64,000 bases of DNA from Deltaproteobacteria bacterium (GCA_025353585.1 JANXOM010000160.1:1-64000); one strand, 5' to 3'. Shown: positions 8,344 to 18,148, numbered from the stretch's first letter. Translations and numbers: made by a program. The notes: a model not told the origin generated them from the letters alone.

Positions 8344-9393
8344 ATGACATCGCTCGCAGTCGAGTCCAAACCAGCGGTCCTCGACCGCCTCGCTCACGTG
8401 AGTGACGTCCACGGTGCGCCGCAGCTGCGCGATCGGCTCGCCAGCCTCGGACGCTTCGTCGCGGCGGACCTGGGCGCGTTCGAGCAAGAGCTCGCCGGCA
8501 TTCCGCGCGGGGGGCGCGTCGTGCACCAGGCGGCGCATCATCTCCTCGATCTTCGCGGCAAGCACCTCCGCCCGCTCTGCGTGGCGCTCGCGAGCCGGTT
8601 CGGCGAGGGCTTCACGCCCCGCGCGCGCGGGCTGGCCGTCGCGGTCGAGCTCGTCCACAGCGCGACCCTGTTGCACGACGATGTCGTCGATGTCGCCGAG
8701 CGCCGCCGCGGCGAGCCGACGGCCTCGGTGGTCTACGGCAACGCGGCGTCCATCTTCGCCGGTGACTGGCTGCTCGTGACAGCGCTGCGCCGGATCGCGG
8801 CGACCGGGGTCGACGGCATGCTCGACCGGATGCTCACCGTGATCGACGAGATGATCGTCGCCGAGTCGGTCCAGCTCGAGCGGCGCCGCAAGGTGACCGG
8901 CGCGCGCGAGGACTACTTCGCGATCATCGAGGGCAAGACAGCGGCGCTGTTCCGCTGGGCGATGGTGGCCGGCGCGCGGGTCGCCGGCCTCGGCACGGAT
9001 GGCGAGTTGGCGCTCGAGCGGTTCGGTCTCCACCTCGGCGTGGCGTTTCAGGCCGTCGACGACGAGCTCGACTTCGCCGACAGCGGCACCGGCAAGGACG
9101 CACTAGCAGACCTGCGCGAGGGCAAGGTCACGTTCCCGATGGTCGTGGCGCTCGAGCGCGACCCCGCGCTCCGCGGGCGGCTCGAGGCGATGGTCGCGCA
9201 GGAGTCGATCGCGCCCACCGAGCTCGCGGCGGTGGCGGCGGCCATCCGCGCGACGGGCGCGCTGGTCGCGACACGACAGCTCGCCGAGGACCACGTGCGC
9301 AGAGCCGTCGCCACGCTCGAGGCCCTGCCCGCGGGCCCGGCGCGCGATGCGCTCGAGACCGTCGCCCTCGCCTCGCTGGAGCGGCAGTCGTGA
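8344..9393 (+). CDS. Polyprenyl diphosphate synthase (menaquinone side chain)
   Basis: 349 residues; all-trans isoprenyl diphosphate synthase of the octaprenyl/heptaprenyl type, which elongates FPP with IPP. The first Asp-rich motif is LLHDDVVD and the second is AVDDELDF; GKHLRPLC is the conserved IPP-binding G-K-x-x-R-P. The start at ATG 8344 was chosen over the track's 8269 because GGAAGGA sits 7-10 bases upstream and the extra 25 residues resemble non-coding leader. First gene of a plus-strand menaquinone operon; its stop overlaps menG by 4 bases (GTGA). Chain length cannot be read reliably, so I give no symbol (ispB or hepT would fit). Confidence 0.9.
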   Translation: MTSLAVESKPAVLDRLAHVSDVHGAPQLRDRLASLGRFVAADLGAFEQELAGIPRGGRVVHQAAHHLLDLRGKHLRPLCVALASRFGEGFTPRARGLAVAVELVHSATLLHDDVVDVAERRRGEPTASVVYGNAASIFAGDWLLVTALRRIAATGVDGMLDRMLTVIDEMIVAESVQLERRRKVTGAREDYFAIIEGKTAALFRWAMVAGARVAGLGTDGELALERFGLHLGVAFQAVDDELDFADSGTGKDALADLREGKVTFPMVVALERDPALRGRLEAMVAQESIAPTELAAVAAAIRATGALVATRQLAEDHVRRAVATLEALPAGPARDALETVALASLERQS

Positions 9394-10118
9394 GCGACGC
9401 GGCCGGCCCCGACGCCGCCAGCAAGCTCGGCAGCGGCCAGATGTTCGACGCGATCGCCGCGCGCTACGACTTCGTCAATCGCATCCTCTCGCTCGGCCTC
9501 GACCAGGGCTGGCGCCGGCGCACCGTCAAGGAGCTGCAGCTGGGCGACAAGCCGCGCGTGCTCGACGTGGCGACGGGCACGGGGGATCTCGCGATCCAGA
9601 TCGCGAAGTCGCGGCCCGGCGCGACGGTGATCGGGCTCGACCCGTCGGCGAAGATGCTCGCCATCGCCGCCACGAAGGTCGAACGCAAGCACCTCGGCGA
9701 CCGCATCACGCTAGAGCAAGGCGACGCGCAGGCGCTGCCGTACGAGAGCTGCTCGCTCGACGCGGCGACCATCGCGTTCGGCATCCGCAACGTGCCGGAC
9801 CGACCGCTCGGCCTGCGCGAGCTCGCGCGCGTCGTGCGCCCCGGCGGCCGCGTGTGCGTGCTCGAGCTCGGCGAGCCCAAGCAGGGCTTCTTCGCGAGCG
9901 CGGCGCGCTTCCACACGCGCAAGGTCGTGCCGCGGCTCGGCGCGCTGCTGTCCGGGGCGCGCGAGTATCGGTATCTGCAGACGAGCGTCGCGGCGTTCCC
10001 GCCGGCGGCCGAGTTCGCCGATCTCATGCGCGCGAACGGGCTCGATGTCGTCGCCGTCATCCCGCTGACGTTCGGCGCGTGCACGCTGTACGTCGCGACG
10101 CCCACGGAGGCGCAGTGA
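9390..10118 (+). CDS. menG: Demethylmenaquinone methyltransferase
   Basis: 242 residues. SAM-dependent C-methylation of demethylmenaquinone, the last step of menaquinone synthesis (UbiE/MenG family). It shows MFDAIAARYDFVNRILSLG, motif I VLDVATGTGDLA, the family signature AFGIRNVPDRPLGLRE, and RVVRPGGRVCVLELGEP. The GTG start at 9390 overlaps the upstream stop by 4 bases, and its own stop overlaps the menF start by 4 bases, indicating translational coupling. Cytoplasmic or membrane-peripheral. In a menaquinone-only context menG is preferred over ubiE; no ubiquinone genes are seen here. Confidence 0.92.
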   Translation: MSDAAGPDAASKLGSGQMFDAIAARYDFVNRILSLGLDQGWRRRTVKELQLGDKPRVLDVATGTGDLAIQIAKSRPGATVIGLDPSAKMLAIAATKVERKHLGDRITLEQGDAQALPYESCSLDAATIAFGIRNVPDRPLGLRELARVVRPGGRVCVLELGEPKQGFFASAARFHTRKVVPRLGALLSGAREYRYLQTSVAAFPPAAEFADLMRANGLDVVAVIPLTFGACTLYVATPTEAQ

Positions 10119-11509
10119 CGCCGCAGGTCGCCTCGGCGCTGACGACCGACCGGAGCGACCCCGCGTGGTCGCTGGCGGACGGGCTGGCCGCGGCCGCGCG
10201 CGGCGACGGCATGATGTTCGTCGCGCTGCCCGCGCCGATCGTGCCGGTGACGGCGGTCCTCGCGGCGTGGCCAACGAGCGCGCCGGCGGTGGCGTGGTCC
10301 CACGGCGAGCTGTCGCTCGTCGGGCTCGGCGTGGCGTACGAGCTGCGCGGCGCGGGCGAACAGCGGTTCGCAGAGGTCGTCGCGACGGCGCAGCGGCTCG
10401 GCGCCGACCGCGCCATCGTCGGCGGCGCGGCGGTGCCCACGTCGGCGCTCGGGTTCGCGCGGCCGCGGTTCGTCGGCGGCGCGGCGTTCGCGCCCGGTAC
10501 GGCCGACCGCGCGCCCTGGACCGGCTTCGGCGACGCTTGGTTCGCGCTGCCGCGCTGGACGTACGTGCACGACGGCGCGCACGCGTGGCTCGTGCTCGCG
10601 GTCGAGCCGCGCGAGGCCGCGGACGAGCGCTGGACGGCCGAGCACGCGGTGATCCGCGCCGCGCTCGACGCGCCGGCGCTGACGAAGCGGCAGCCGCCGA
10701 TGCGCGACGCGGTACGCGGCGACGCGGCCACGTGGCGCACGCAGGTCACGGACATCACCGATGCCATCGCGCGCGGCGAGTTCGCGAAGATCGTCGCGGC
10801 GCGGACCTGCGTGCTGACCCTCGTCGGGGACGCCCGGCCGGCGGATCTGCTGGCGGCCCTCGACGAGCGCCACGCGGAGTGCGCGCGCGTGCTGGTGCGG
10901 CCGCCCGGCGGCGGCGCGCTGATCGCGGCGACTCCCGAGCGGCTCGTGCGGCGCGACGGTGACACCGTGTCGTGCGACGCGCTCGCGGGCACGATCGCGC
11001 GCGGCGATGCGGCCAGCGAGACCTTGCGTGCGAGCGAGAAGGATCGCCGCGAGCACGCGCTGGTGGTGAGCATGATCGCGGGCGCGCTCGAGTCCGTCGG
11101 CGCCGACGTCACGCTGCCCGCCGAGCCCGGCATCCGTCAGCTGCGCCACGTGCTGCACCTCCACACGCCGATCCGCGCCACGCTGCGCGAGCCGCGCCAC
11201 CTGCTCGAGCTCGCCGCGCGCCTGCACCCGACGCCAGCCGTCGGCGGCACCCCGCAGCGCGAGGCCGTCTCCTGGATCGCGTCCCACGAGCCCGTCGCGC
11301 GCGGCTGGTACGCCGCGCCCGTCGGCTGGTTCGACCTCGACGGCAACGGCGAGCTCTGCGTCGCGATCCGCTCCGGCCTCCTCGCCGGCCCCCGCGTGCA
11401 CCTCTGGGCCGGCGCCGGCATCGTCGCCGGCAGCGACCCCGACCGCGAGCTCGCCGAAACCGACGTCAAGCTGCGCGCCATGCTCGGCGCCCTGGGCGCC
11501 CCCGCATGA
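10115..11509 (+). CDS. menF: Isochorismate synthase
   Basis: 464 residues; converts chorismate to isochorismate, the entry into classical menaquinone synthesis. The chorismate-binding fold is seen in the C-terminal half: TPERLVRRDGDTV, CDALAGTIARG, the LRHVLHLHTPI region, LHPTPAVGGTPQ, RGWYAAPVGWFD and GAGIVAGSDPDRELAETD, which hold the Mg-binding Glu residues. The N-terminal ~200 residues are divergent, as is usual. The start is GTG 10115, overlapping the menG stop (GTGA); the track's longer ORF from 9347 only reads a shadow of menG. The neighbours exclude pabB, trpE and siderophore entC roles. The stop is followed immediately by the repeat element. Confidence 0.92.
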   Translation: MTPQVASALTTDRSDPAWSLADGLAAAARGDGMMFVALPAPIVPVTAVLAAWPTSAPAVAWSHGELSLVGLGVAYELRGAGEQRFAEVVATAQRLGADRAIVGGAAVPTSALGFARPRFVGGAAFAPGTADRAPWTGFGDAWFALPRWTYVHDGAHAWLVLAVEPREAADERWTAEHAVIRAALDAPALTKRQPPMRDAVRGDAATWRTQVTDITDAIARGEFAKIVAARTCVLTLVGDARPADLLAALDERHAECARVLVRPPGGGALIAATPERLVRRDGDTVSCDALAGTIARGDAASETLRASEKDRREHALVVSMIAGALESVGADVTLPAEPGIRQLRHVLHLHTPIRATLREPRHLLELAARLHPTPAVGGTPQREAVSWIASHEPVARGWYAAPVGWFDLDGNGELCVAIRSGLLAGPRVHLWAGAGIVAGSDPDRELAETDVKLRAMLGALGAPA

Positions 11510-11598
11510 GGGGACGGAGTCAAAGTTGTCAAGGCTGGGGACAACAGTCCCCGAACGATCCCGCGTACTTACCCGGGGACGGAGTCAAACTTGTCAAG
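11510..11598 (+). repeat. ~90-bp dispersed repeat element, copy 1
   Basis: It begins on the base after the menF stop. Two 24-base boxes in direct orientation (11510-11533 and 11575-11598) begin GGGGACGGAGTCAAA and end TTGTCAAG, differing at one base. Between them is a hairpin GGGGAC-AACA-GTCCCC (11537-11552) and a CCCGCGTACTTACCCGGGG stretch. The same layout recurs at 34925-35014. It looks like a REP/BIME-like or miniature mobile element. It ends 14 bases before the menD start and separates menF from menD in an otherwise overlapping operon. Confidence 0.75.
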
Positions 11599-11612
11599 CG
11601 GAGCCCCCCGGC

Positions 11613-13316
11613 GTGAGCAGCGCCGCGGTGCAGACCCTGTGGGCCGAGCTGATCGCCGCGACCCTCGCCGACGCCGGCGTGCGGCTCGTGGTGCTGAGCC
11701 CGGGCTCGCGGTCGACCCCGCTGGCCGCCGCGTTCGCCGCCGAGCCCCGCCTCGAGCTCGTCACGATCATCGACGAGCGCGCCGCTGCGTTCTTCGCCCT
11801 CGGCGCCGCCCGCGCGTCCGGCACCCCGGCCGCGATCGCCTGCACCAGCGGCAGCGCCGCCGCCCACTACCTCCCCGCGATCGTCGAGGCCAGCGCGGCC
11901 GGCGTGCCGCTCGTCGTCCTCACCGCGGACCGCCCGCCCGAGCTCCTCGCGTGCGGCGCGAACCAGACCATCGACCAGGTGAAGCTGTACGGCACCGCCC
12001 CGCGCGGCGCCTTCGACCTCGGCGCGCCCGAGGGCAGCGACCTCGCGTTGCGCGCGCTCCGCCGCAAGATCGCGCAGGCCGTGGCGCTCAGCCGCGGCCC
12101 CCACGCCGGCCCCGTTCACCTCGAGGTCCCGCTCCGCAAGCCGCTCGAGCCCGCCGCGCCCACGACCGACGCCGAGCACGCCGCCGCCCGCACGGTCGCC
12201 GCGTTGCGCGCGCAGCCGCTCCTCGCCGCCGCCCCGCGCCTCGTCGCCGACCCCGCCGCTCTCGCCGCCCTCGCCGCCGCGATCACCGCCGAGCCCCATG
12301 GCGTCATCGCCGCCGGCGCCCTGCCCGCCGGCACGACGCGCGACGCCGTGTTCGCCCTCGCCGCGCGCACGGGCTATCCGATCCTGGCCGAGACCGGCAG
12401 CCAGCTCCGCCTCGGCGCCCACGCCGCCGCCGTGACGCTCGTCGACCACGCCGAGCTCGTCGCGATCGCCCCCGCGCTCGTCCTCCAGCTCGGCGCGGAG
12501 CCGCTCGTCGCGCTCGCCGCGCCCGCCCGCTACGTCCTCGCGCCGCATGCGTGGCAGGACCCGGACTCGTCGGCGCGCGGCGTGCTCGTGGGCGACCTCA
12601 CCTCCACGCTCGCCGCCCTCACGGCCCGCGTTCCCGAGCGTGGCTCTGGCGAATGGGCGGCCGTGTGGCGCGCCGCCGATGTCCGCGCCGCCGCCGCCCT
12701 CGACCGCGCCCTCGCCGCGCACCCGCGCAACGAGGTGTCCGCCGTCCGCGCCGCTATAGACGCCGCGCCGACCGCGCAGCTCCAGCTCGGCAACTCCCTC
12801 CCCGTCCGCGTCGCCGACCTCGCCGCGCGCAGCGGCACCGGCCTCGCGCGCGCCGTGCTGACGCAACGCGGAGCGAGCGGCATCGATGGCCTCGTCGCCT
12901 CCGCCGCGGGAGCCACGCGCGCCGGCCCCGTGCTCCTCGTCCTCGGCGATGTCAGCTTCGCCCACGACGTCGGCGGCCTCCTCGCCGCGCGCGAGGCCAC
13001 CGCGCCGCTCGCGATCGTCGTCATCGACAACGCCGGCGGCCGCATCTTCGACGGCCTCCCGATCGGCCGCGCCACCCTCGCGCCCGACACCTACGCGCGC
13101 TGCTTCACCACGCCGCCCGGCCTCGACCCCGTCGCCATCGCCCGCGCGTTCGGCGCGCGCGGTGTCCTCGCCGAGACGCCCGCTGCCGTCGCCGCCGCCG
13201 TCACCGCCGCGCTCGCGCAGCGCGGCCCCACCGTGATCCACGCTCCGGTCAGTCCGACCGGCGCGCACGACGTCAAGCGCACCGCGCGCGAGTTGCTTGC
13301 AGGAGAGCCGTCATGA
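11613..13316 (+). CDS. menD: 2-succinyl-5-enolpyruvyl-6-hydroxy-3-cyclohexene-1-carboxylate synthase
   Basis: 567 residues; thiamine-diphosphate enzyme that adds a 2-oxoglutarate-derived succinyl unit to isochorismate. The N-terminal domain shows [15 protein letters not shown], the catalytic [30 protein letters not shown] and [20 protein letters not shown]. The C-terminal ThDP motif is [13 protein letters not shown] then [14 protein letters not shown]. The start is GTG 11613, after CGGAG; the track's TTG at 11526 would translate the repeat element and is rejected. The stop overlaps the menB start by 4 bases (ATGA). Full length for the family. Confidence 0.94.
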   Translation: MSSAAVQTLWAELIAATLADAGVRLVVLSPGSRSTPLAAAFAAEPRLELVTIIDERAAAFFALGAARASGTPAAIACTSGSAAAHYLPAIVEASAAGVPLVVLTADRPPELLACGANQTIDQVKLYGTAPRGAFDLGAPEGSDLALRALRRKIAQAVALSRGPHAGPVHLEVPLRKPLEPAAPTTDAEHAAARTVAALRAQPLLAAAPRLVADPAALAALAAAITAEPHGVIAAGALPAGTTRDAVFALAARTGYPILAETGSQLRLGAHAAAVTLVDHAELVAIAPALVLQLGAEPLVALAAPARYVLAPHAWQDPDSSARGVLVGDLTSTLAALTARVPERGSGEWAAVWRAADVRAAAALDRALAAHPRNEVSAVRAAIDAAPTAQLQLGNSLPVRVADLAARSGTGLARAVLTQRGASGIDGLVASAAGATRAGPVLLVLGDVSFAHDVGGLLAAREATAPLAIVVIDNAGGRIFDGLPIGRATLAPDTYARCFTTPPGLDPVAIARAFGARGVLAETPAAVAAAVTAALAQRGPTVIHAPVSPTGAHDVKRTARELLAGEPS

Positions 13317-14137
13317 CCGCAGTGACCTGGAATCGCCACGAGGGCTACGAGGACATCCGCTACGAGACCTCGCCCGAGGGCATCGCGAAGATCACGATCA
13401 ACCGTCCCGAGGTGCGGAACGCGTTCCGGCCCAAGACCGTCGAGGAGATGATCCGCGCGATCGATGCCGCCCGCGATGACGCCCAGGTCGGCGTCGTCAT
13501 CTTCTGCGGCGAGGGCCCCGACGCGTTCTGCGCCGGCGGCGACCAGCGCGTCCGCGGCACCGGCGGCTACGTCGGCAAGGACGGCATCCCGCGCCTCAAC
13601 GTCCTCGACCTGCAGATGCGCATCCGCTACCTGCCGAAGCCCGTCGTCGCGATGGTCGCCGGCTACGCGATCGGCGGCGGCCACGTGCTGCACCTCGTGT
13701 GCGATCTGACGATCGCCGCCGACAACGCGAGGTTCGGGCAGACCGGCCCGCGCGTCGGCAGCTTCGACGCGGGCTTCGGCAGCTCGTACCTGGCGCGCGT
13801 CGTCGGGCAGAAGAAGGCGCGCGAGATCTGGTTCTTGTGCCGCCAGTACGACGCCAAGGCCGCGCTCGACATGGGCCTCGTCAACACCGTCGTGCCGCTC
13901 GCCGAGCTCGAGGCCACGACGGTCCAGTGGTGCCGCGAGATGCTCGTGCAGTCGCCGACGGCGCTGCGCTTCCTCAAGATGGCGATGAACGCGGACTGCG
14001 ATGGCCAGGCCGGCATGATGGCGTTCGCGGGCTCGGCGACGCTCATGTACTACACGACCGACGAGGGTCGCGAGGGCAAGGAGGCGTTCCTCGAGAAGCG
14101 CAAGCCGGACTTCTCCAAGTTCAAGCGGTACCCGTGA
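13313..14137 (+). CDS. menB: 1,4-dihydroxy-2-naphthoyl-CoA synthase
   Basis: 274 residues; crotonase-fold enzyme closing the naphthoquinol ring of o-succinylbenzoyl-CoA. Seen: [31 protein letters not shown], the oxyanion region [20 protein letters not shown], and the MenB signature [20 protein letters not shown] then [12 protein letters not shown]. The typical C-terminus has KRKPDFSKF. An AGGAGAG ribosome site precedes the ATG. It overlaps both menD (ATGA) and menA (GTGA) by 4 bases. Soluble cytoplasmic hexamer in relatives. Confidence 0.96.
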   Translation: MTAVTWNRHEGYEDIRYETSPEGIAKITINRPEVRNAFRPKTVEEMIRAIDAARDDAQVGVVIFCGEGPDAFCAGGDQRVRGTGGYVGKDGIPRLNVLDLQMRIRYLPKPVVAMVAGYAIGGGHVLHLVCDLTIAADNARFGQTGPRVGSFDAGFGSSYLARVVGQKKAREIWFLCRQYDAKAALDMGLVNTVVPLAELEATTVQWCREMLVQSPTALRFLKMAMNADCDGQAGMMAFAGSATLMYYTTDEGREGKEAFLEKRKPDFSKFKRYP

Positions 14138-15006
14138 GCGTCGGGATCTGGCTCGCGGCCGCGCGGCCCAAGACCCTGCCGGCGGCGATCGTGCCCGTCG
14201 CGGTCGGCACGGCCGTCGCGGAAGCGAGCGGCGGCATGGCCATCGGCGCCGCGCTGGCCGCGCTCGGAGGCGCGCTCGCGATCCAGATCGGCACGAACTT
14301 CGCCAACGATGTCTTCGACGCGGAGAAGGGCGCCGATGGCCCGGACCGCCTCGGGCCGGTGCGCGCGGTCGCGTCGGGGCTCATCAGCGCGGCCACGATG
14401 AAGCGCGCGATGGTCGCCGCGTTCGCGGTGGCGACGGCGTTCGGGCTCTACCTCGCGTGGCTCGGCGGCTGGCCGGTCGTGGCCATCGGCGTGGTGTCGA
14501 TCATCTGCGGCATCGCGTACACCGGCGGGCCGTGGCCGCTCGGCTACCACGGGCTCGGCGACGTGTTCGTGATGCTCTTCTTCGGGTTCGTCGCGGTCTG
14601 CGGAACAGCGTACGTGCAGCTCGGGTACGTGCCGTGCCTCGCGGTGTTCGCGGCGATCCCGGTGGGCGCGCTGGCCACGGCGATCATCGTGGTGAACAAC
14701 CTGCGCGATCGCGAGCAGGACGCGCGGTCCGGGAAGCGGACACTCGCCGTGCGCCTCGGGCGCCGCGGCGCCCTGGTCGAGTACGTCGGTCTGCTGGCGA
14801 GCGCGTACGGGGTCGCCATCGCGCTCGCGGTGAGCCACGAGCGGTGGCTGTTGCTCTTGCCCGTCGCGACCGGCCCCATCGCGGTCGCGCGCGTGCGGGC
14901 GCTCGCGGGCGCGGTGACCGGCCCCGAGTACAACAAGTGCCTCGCGGCGACGGGCGCGCTCATGATGGCGTTCGGCGTGCTGTTCGCCGTCGCGCTGGGC
15001 CTGTGA
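14134..15006 (+). CDS. menA: 1,4-dihydroxy-2-naphthoate polyprenyltransferase
   Basis: 290 residues; integral-membrane UbiA-family prenyltransferase joining the polyprenyl chain made by the first operon gene to DHNA. The first Asp-rich motif is [14 protein letters not shown] and the second is [20 protein letters not shown]. About eight to nine hydrophobic helices are visible (for example [14 protein letters not shown] and [12 protein letters not shown]). The GTG start overlaps menB by 4 bases, and the stop overlaps the menC start by 4 bases. It is the membrane-bound step, so soluble upstream enzymes feed it at the inner membrane. Confidence 0.94.
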   Translation: MSVGIWLAAARPKTLPAAIVPVAVGTAVAEASGGMAIGAALAALGGALAIQIGTNFANDVFDAEKGADGPDRLGPVRAVASGLISAATMKRAMVAAFAVATAFGLYLAWLGGWPVVAIGVVSIICGIAYTGGPWPLGYHGLGDVFVMLFFGFVAVCGTAYVQLGYVPCLAVFAAIPVGALATAIIVVNNLRDREQDARSGKRTLAVRLGRRGALVEYVGLLASAYGVAIALAVSHERWLLLLPVATGPIAVARVRALAGAVTGPEYNKCLAATGALMMAFGVLFAVALGL

Positions 15007-16055
15007 GCGCGGCGCTCGAGCTGCGGTGGCGCGGCGTGCGCTGGCCGGTGCAGCTCGGCGCGTTCGTGGTTCCCGGGATGGCGACGGGCGTGCGCGAGGC
15101 GGTCATCGTCGAGGCGCGCGGAGCGGATGGCGTGGGCGGGCTCGGCGAGGCGGCCCCGCTGCCGGGCCGGTCGCGCGATGACATCGCGGGCGTGGAGCGC
15201 GCGCTGACCGCGCTGGCCGTGCGGACGCCGTTCGGGGTGAGCGAGGTCGCCGACGTCTGGCGGATCGCGGCCGAGGTCGATCCAGAGGCGCCCGCCGCGC
15301 GGTTCGCGGTCGAGGTCGCGCTGCTCGACCTGCTCGCGCGCCGCGCCGGATGCGATGTCGCGCGGCTCTTGAACGCGGACGCGCCGGACGCGGTGCTGAC
15401 CGCGATCGTCGTCGGGGATGCGGCGGCCGCGCGGGTGGCGTGGGCGGCGGGCGCGCGCTGCCTCAAGGTGAAGGTCGGGGCCGGCCGGCGCGAGGACGAG
15501 CGGCCGCGGCTCGAGCGGATCGCGGCGGCGGCCCCGGACGCGCGGCTGCGGCTCGACGCCAACCAGGCCTGGCCGGCGGACGAGGTCGCGGCGCGGATGG
15601 CGGCGTTGGTCGGGCTGCCGATCGATTTCGTCGAGGAGCCGTGCGCGTACGTGGCGCGGCTGATCGGGACGCCGCTCGCGCTGCCCGTCGGGCTCGACGA
15701 GAGCCTCGCCGAGTCAGAACCTGCGGCGCTGGACGCGCTGCTCGCCTGGCCGGCGGTCGGCGCGCTGGTCCTCAAGCCGACGATCCTCGGCGGCATCGGC
15801 CGGTGTCGCGAGCTGGCGGCGCGCGCGCGTGGGCCGGTGATCGTCTCGCACGCGCTCGAGGGCCCCCTCGGGACGGCCGCGTGCGCCGAGCTCGCCCGCG
15901 CGCTGGGCCGAGACGCGGCGGCGGGTGTCGGCGCGCACCCGGCGCTCGCGGGCTGGCCGATCGGCGTGCCGCAGATCGCGGGCGGCTGGATCCGGCGCGC
16001 GACGGTCGCGGGGCTCGGCGTCGGGGCGCTCGGGCTCGACGAGGTCTGTCCGTGA
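15003..16055 (+). CDS. menC: o-Succinylbenzoate synthase
   Basis: 350 residues; enolase-superfamily dehydratase converting SHCHC to o-succinylbenzoate. Catalytic KVK is seen in [13 protein letters not shown]; the metal ligands are in [16 protein letters not shown] and GLDESLAE; the second catalytic Lys is in [10 protein letters not shown]. The C-terminal [18 protein letters not shown] matches the family. The GTG start overlaps menA by 4 bases and the stop overlaps menE by 4 bases. No MenH (SHCHC synthase), the step before it, is seen in the window. Confidence 0.93.
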   Translation: MSAALELRWRGVRWPVQLGAFVVPGMATGVREAVIVEARGADGVGGLGEAAPLPGRSRDDIAGVERALTALAVRTPFGVSEVADVWRIAAEVDPEAPAARFAVEVALLDLLARRAGCDVARLLNADAPDAVLTAIVVGDAAAARVAWAAGARCLKVKVGAGRREDERPRLERIAAAAPDARLRLDANQAWPADEVAARMAALVGLPIDFVEEPCAYVARLIGTPLALPVGLDESLAESEPAALDALLAWPAVGALVLKPTILGGIGRCRELAARARGPVIVSHALEGPLGTAACAELARALGRDAAAGVGAHPALAGWPIGVPQIAGGWIRRATVAGLGVGALGLDEVCP

Positions 16056-18148
16056 GCGATGCGCTCTCGGTGCGCGCGGCGGCCGCCGAGGTCCCCGACG
16101 CGCCGGCGGTGATCCTCGAGGACCGCGTGCTGACGTTCGCCGAGGTCGCGGCGGCCCTGCCCCCGGTCCGCGAGCGCGCGCGCATCGCCGCGCCGACCCT
16201 CGACACGCTGCTCGTGATCTACGCCGCGCTCGCGGAGCACGCGCCGATCGCGCTCCTGCACCCGAAGCTCGCACCCGCCGAGCTCGCGCGGCAGGCCGCC
16301 GTCGTCACCGCGGCCGCGCTCCCCGCGGACACGGCGGTGGTCCTGTTCACGTCGGGCTCGACGGCAGCGGCTCGCGGCGTGGTGCTCTCGCGCGCCGCGC
16401 TCCTCGCGAACGCCCGCGCGTCGGCCGCGCGCCTCCCGCTCACCGCCGCCGATCGCTGGCTCCTCGCGCTCTCGCTCGCCCACAGCGGCGGGCTCTCCGT
16501 GCTCACGCGCTGCCTCGTCGCCCGCGCGCCGATCGTGCTCGAGACGGGCGCGTCGCTCGTCGGTCGCGCCACGCTCGCGTCGCTCGTGCCGACGCAGCTC
16601 GCCCTGCTCCTCGAGGATCCCGCGTGGCGGTCGCCGCCCGCCTTGCGCGCCATCCTCCTCGGCGGCGCCGCCGCGTCCCCCGCGCTCCTCGCCGCCGCGC
16701 GCGCCCGCGGCGTCCCCGTCCGCACGACGTACGGATTGACCGAGACGTTCGGCCAGGTCGCGACCGCGCTCGACGAGACGTCGGCGCCCACGCCGCTGCC
16801 GGGCGTCACGCTGCTCGCCGGCACGGCCGCGGCGCCGGCGCCGATCCGCATCCGCGGCCCGATGCTCGCGACCGGCTATCTCGACGGCGCCTCGATCGCG
16901 CCCGAGCTCATCACGGCCGACCTCGGCTACCTCGACGCGACGGGCGCGCTCCACATCGCCGGCCGCGCCGACGACGTCATCATCACGGGCGGCGAGAACG
17001 TGCACCCGGCCGCCGTCGAGGCCGTGCTCGCGACCACGCCCGGCGTCCGCGCCGCGCTCGCGTTCGGCGTGGCCGATGCGCGCTGGGGGCAGCTCGTCGC
17101 CGTCGCGCTCGCCGTCGCCGACCCCGTCGCGTTCGATCTCGCGGCCGCCACCGCGCACTGGCGCGCCGCGCTCCCGCCGCACGCGCTCCCACGCCGGCTC
17201 GCGCTCGTCACGGCGCTGCCGCAGGGCGTGACCGGCAAGCTCGACCGCCGCGCCGCCGCCGGGCTCCCGAGCGTGCCGGTGAGCTACTCGCGGTATCCTC
17301 CGCGCATGATCGCCTTCTTCGGCATGGGCCTCCTCGGCTCGAACTTCGTCCGCGCGCTGCGCAAGCGCGGCGAGGACGTCCGCGTGTGGAACCGCAACCC
17401 GGCCCGGGCCGAGCCGCTCGCGGCGGACGGCGCCACCGTCTGCGCCGATCCAGCCGAGGCGGCTCGCGGCGCCTCGCGGATCCACCTCACGCTCACCGAC
17501 GACGCCGCCGTCGACGAGGTCCTCGAGCGCGCGCGCCCGGGCTTCGCGCCCGGCGTGACGATCGTCGATCACTCGACGTGCGCGCCGGCCGGCGTCGCTG
17601 CCCGCGCTGCCCGGTGGGCCGAGCGCGGCATCGCGTTCCAGCACGCGCCGGTCTTCATGGGGCCGGCGAACGCGTTGGCGGGCACGGGGCTCATGCTCGC
17701 ATCCGGCGATCGCGATCGCTTCGACGCGCTCGCCCCCGCCCTCGCCCCGATGACCGGCAAGCTGATCTACGCCGGCCCCGTCCCGGAGCGCGCGGCGGCC
17801 TGGAAGCTCCTCGGCAATCACTTCCTCATGCTGTTCACGGCCGGCGTCACCGAGACGTTCGCGCTCGCGAAGGCGCTCCACGTGCCGAAGGAGGAGGTCG
17901 GGACGCTGTTCGAGAGCTTCAACCCCGGCGCGAGCCTCTCGCAGCGCGTCGCGCGCGTTGCCTCCGGGGTGTTCGACGACCCGTCGTGGGAGCTCGCGAT
18001 GGCGCGCAAGGACGCGCGGCTCATGCTCGAGGCGGCGGACGGCACCCTCGCCGTCCTGCCCGCGCTCGCGGCCCTGATGGATCAGTGGATCGCGAAGGGC
18101 CACGCGCACGACGACTGGACCGTCATCGGCAAGGCCGCTGTGACCTGA
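16052..18148 (+). CDS. menE: o-Succinylbenzoate-CoA ligase fused to a beta-hydroxyacid dehydrogenase
   Basis: 698 residues in one uninterrupted frame. Residues 1 to about 410 are an ANL-type ligase: VVLFTSGSTAAARGVV (P-loop), TTYGLTETFGQ, LGYLDATGALHIAGRADDVI, ITGGENVHPAAVE, and the catalytic Lys in GVTGKLDRR. This activates o-succinylbenzoate with ATP and CoA. From residue 419 (ATG at 17306) a complete NAD(P)-dependent 3-hydroxyisobutyrate dehydrogenase/imine-reductase-like protein follows: IAFFGMGLLGSNFVRAL, VWNRNPARAE, DHSTCAPAGVAARAA, and catalytic Lys in AAWKLLGNHFLM. The short linker is GLPSVPVSYSRYPPR. No stop separates the halves, and no ribosome-binding site precedes 17306. It could be a true bifunctional protein, or the result of a lost stop or a single-base sequencing error: a TGA lies in the +1 frame at 17280. 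Confidence 0.85.
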   Translation: MSDALSVRAAAAEVPDAPAVILEDRVLTFAEVAAALPPVRERARIAAPTLDTLLVIYAALAEHAPIALLHPKLAPAELARQAAVVTAAALPADTAVVLFTSGSTAAARGVVLSRAALLANARASAARLPLTAADRWLLALSLAHSGGLSVLTRCLVARAPIVLETGASLVGRATLASLVPTQLALLLEDPAWRSPPALRAILLGGAAASPALLAAARARGVPVRTTYGLTETFGQVATALDETSAPTPLPGVTLLAGTAAAPAPIRIRGPMLATGYLDGASIAPELITADLGYLDATGALHIAGRADDVIITGGENVHPAAVEAVLATTPGVRAALAFGVADARWGQLVAVALAVADPVAFDLAAATAHWRAALPPHALPRRLALVTALPQGVTGKLDRRAAAGLPSVPVSYSRYPPRMIAFFGMGLLGSNFVRALRKRGEDVRVWNRNPARAEPLAADGATVCADPAEAARGASRIHLTLTDDAAVDEVLERARPGFAPGVTIVDHSTCAPAGVAARAARWAERGIAFQHAPVFMGPANALAGTGLMLASGDRDRFDALAPALAPMTGKLIYAGPVPERAAAWKLLGNHFLMLFTAGVTETFALAKALHVPKEEVGTLFESFNPGASLSQRVARVASGVFDDPSWELAMARKDARLMLEAADGTLAVLPALAALMDQWIAKGHAHDDWTVIGKAAVT

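Noticed and set aside
9347-10114. Upstream extension of the menF ORF
   Set aside because: Reads a shadow of menG; the real start is GTG 10115 with a 4-base overlap.
15350-16051. Upstream extension of the menE fusion ORF
   Set aside because: Overlaps menC in another frame and lacks protein character; GTG 16052 fits the operon's overlap pattern.
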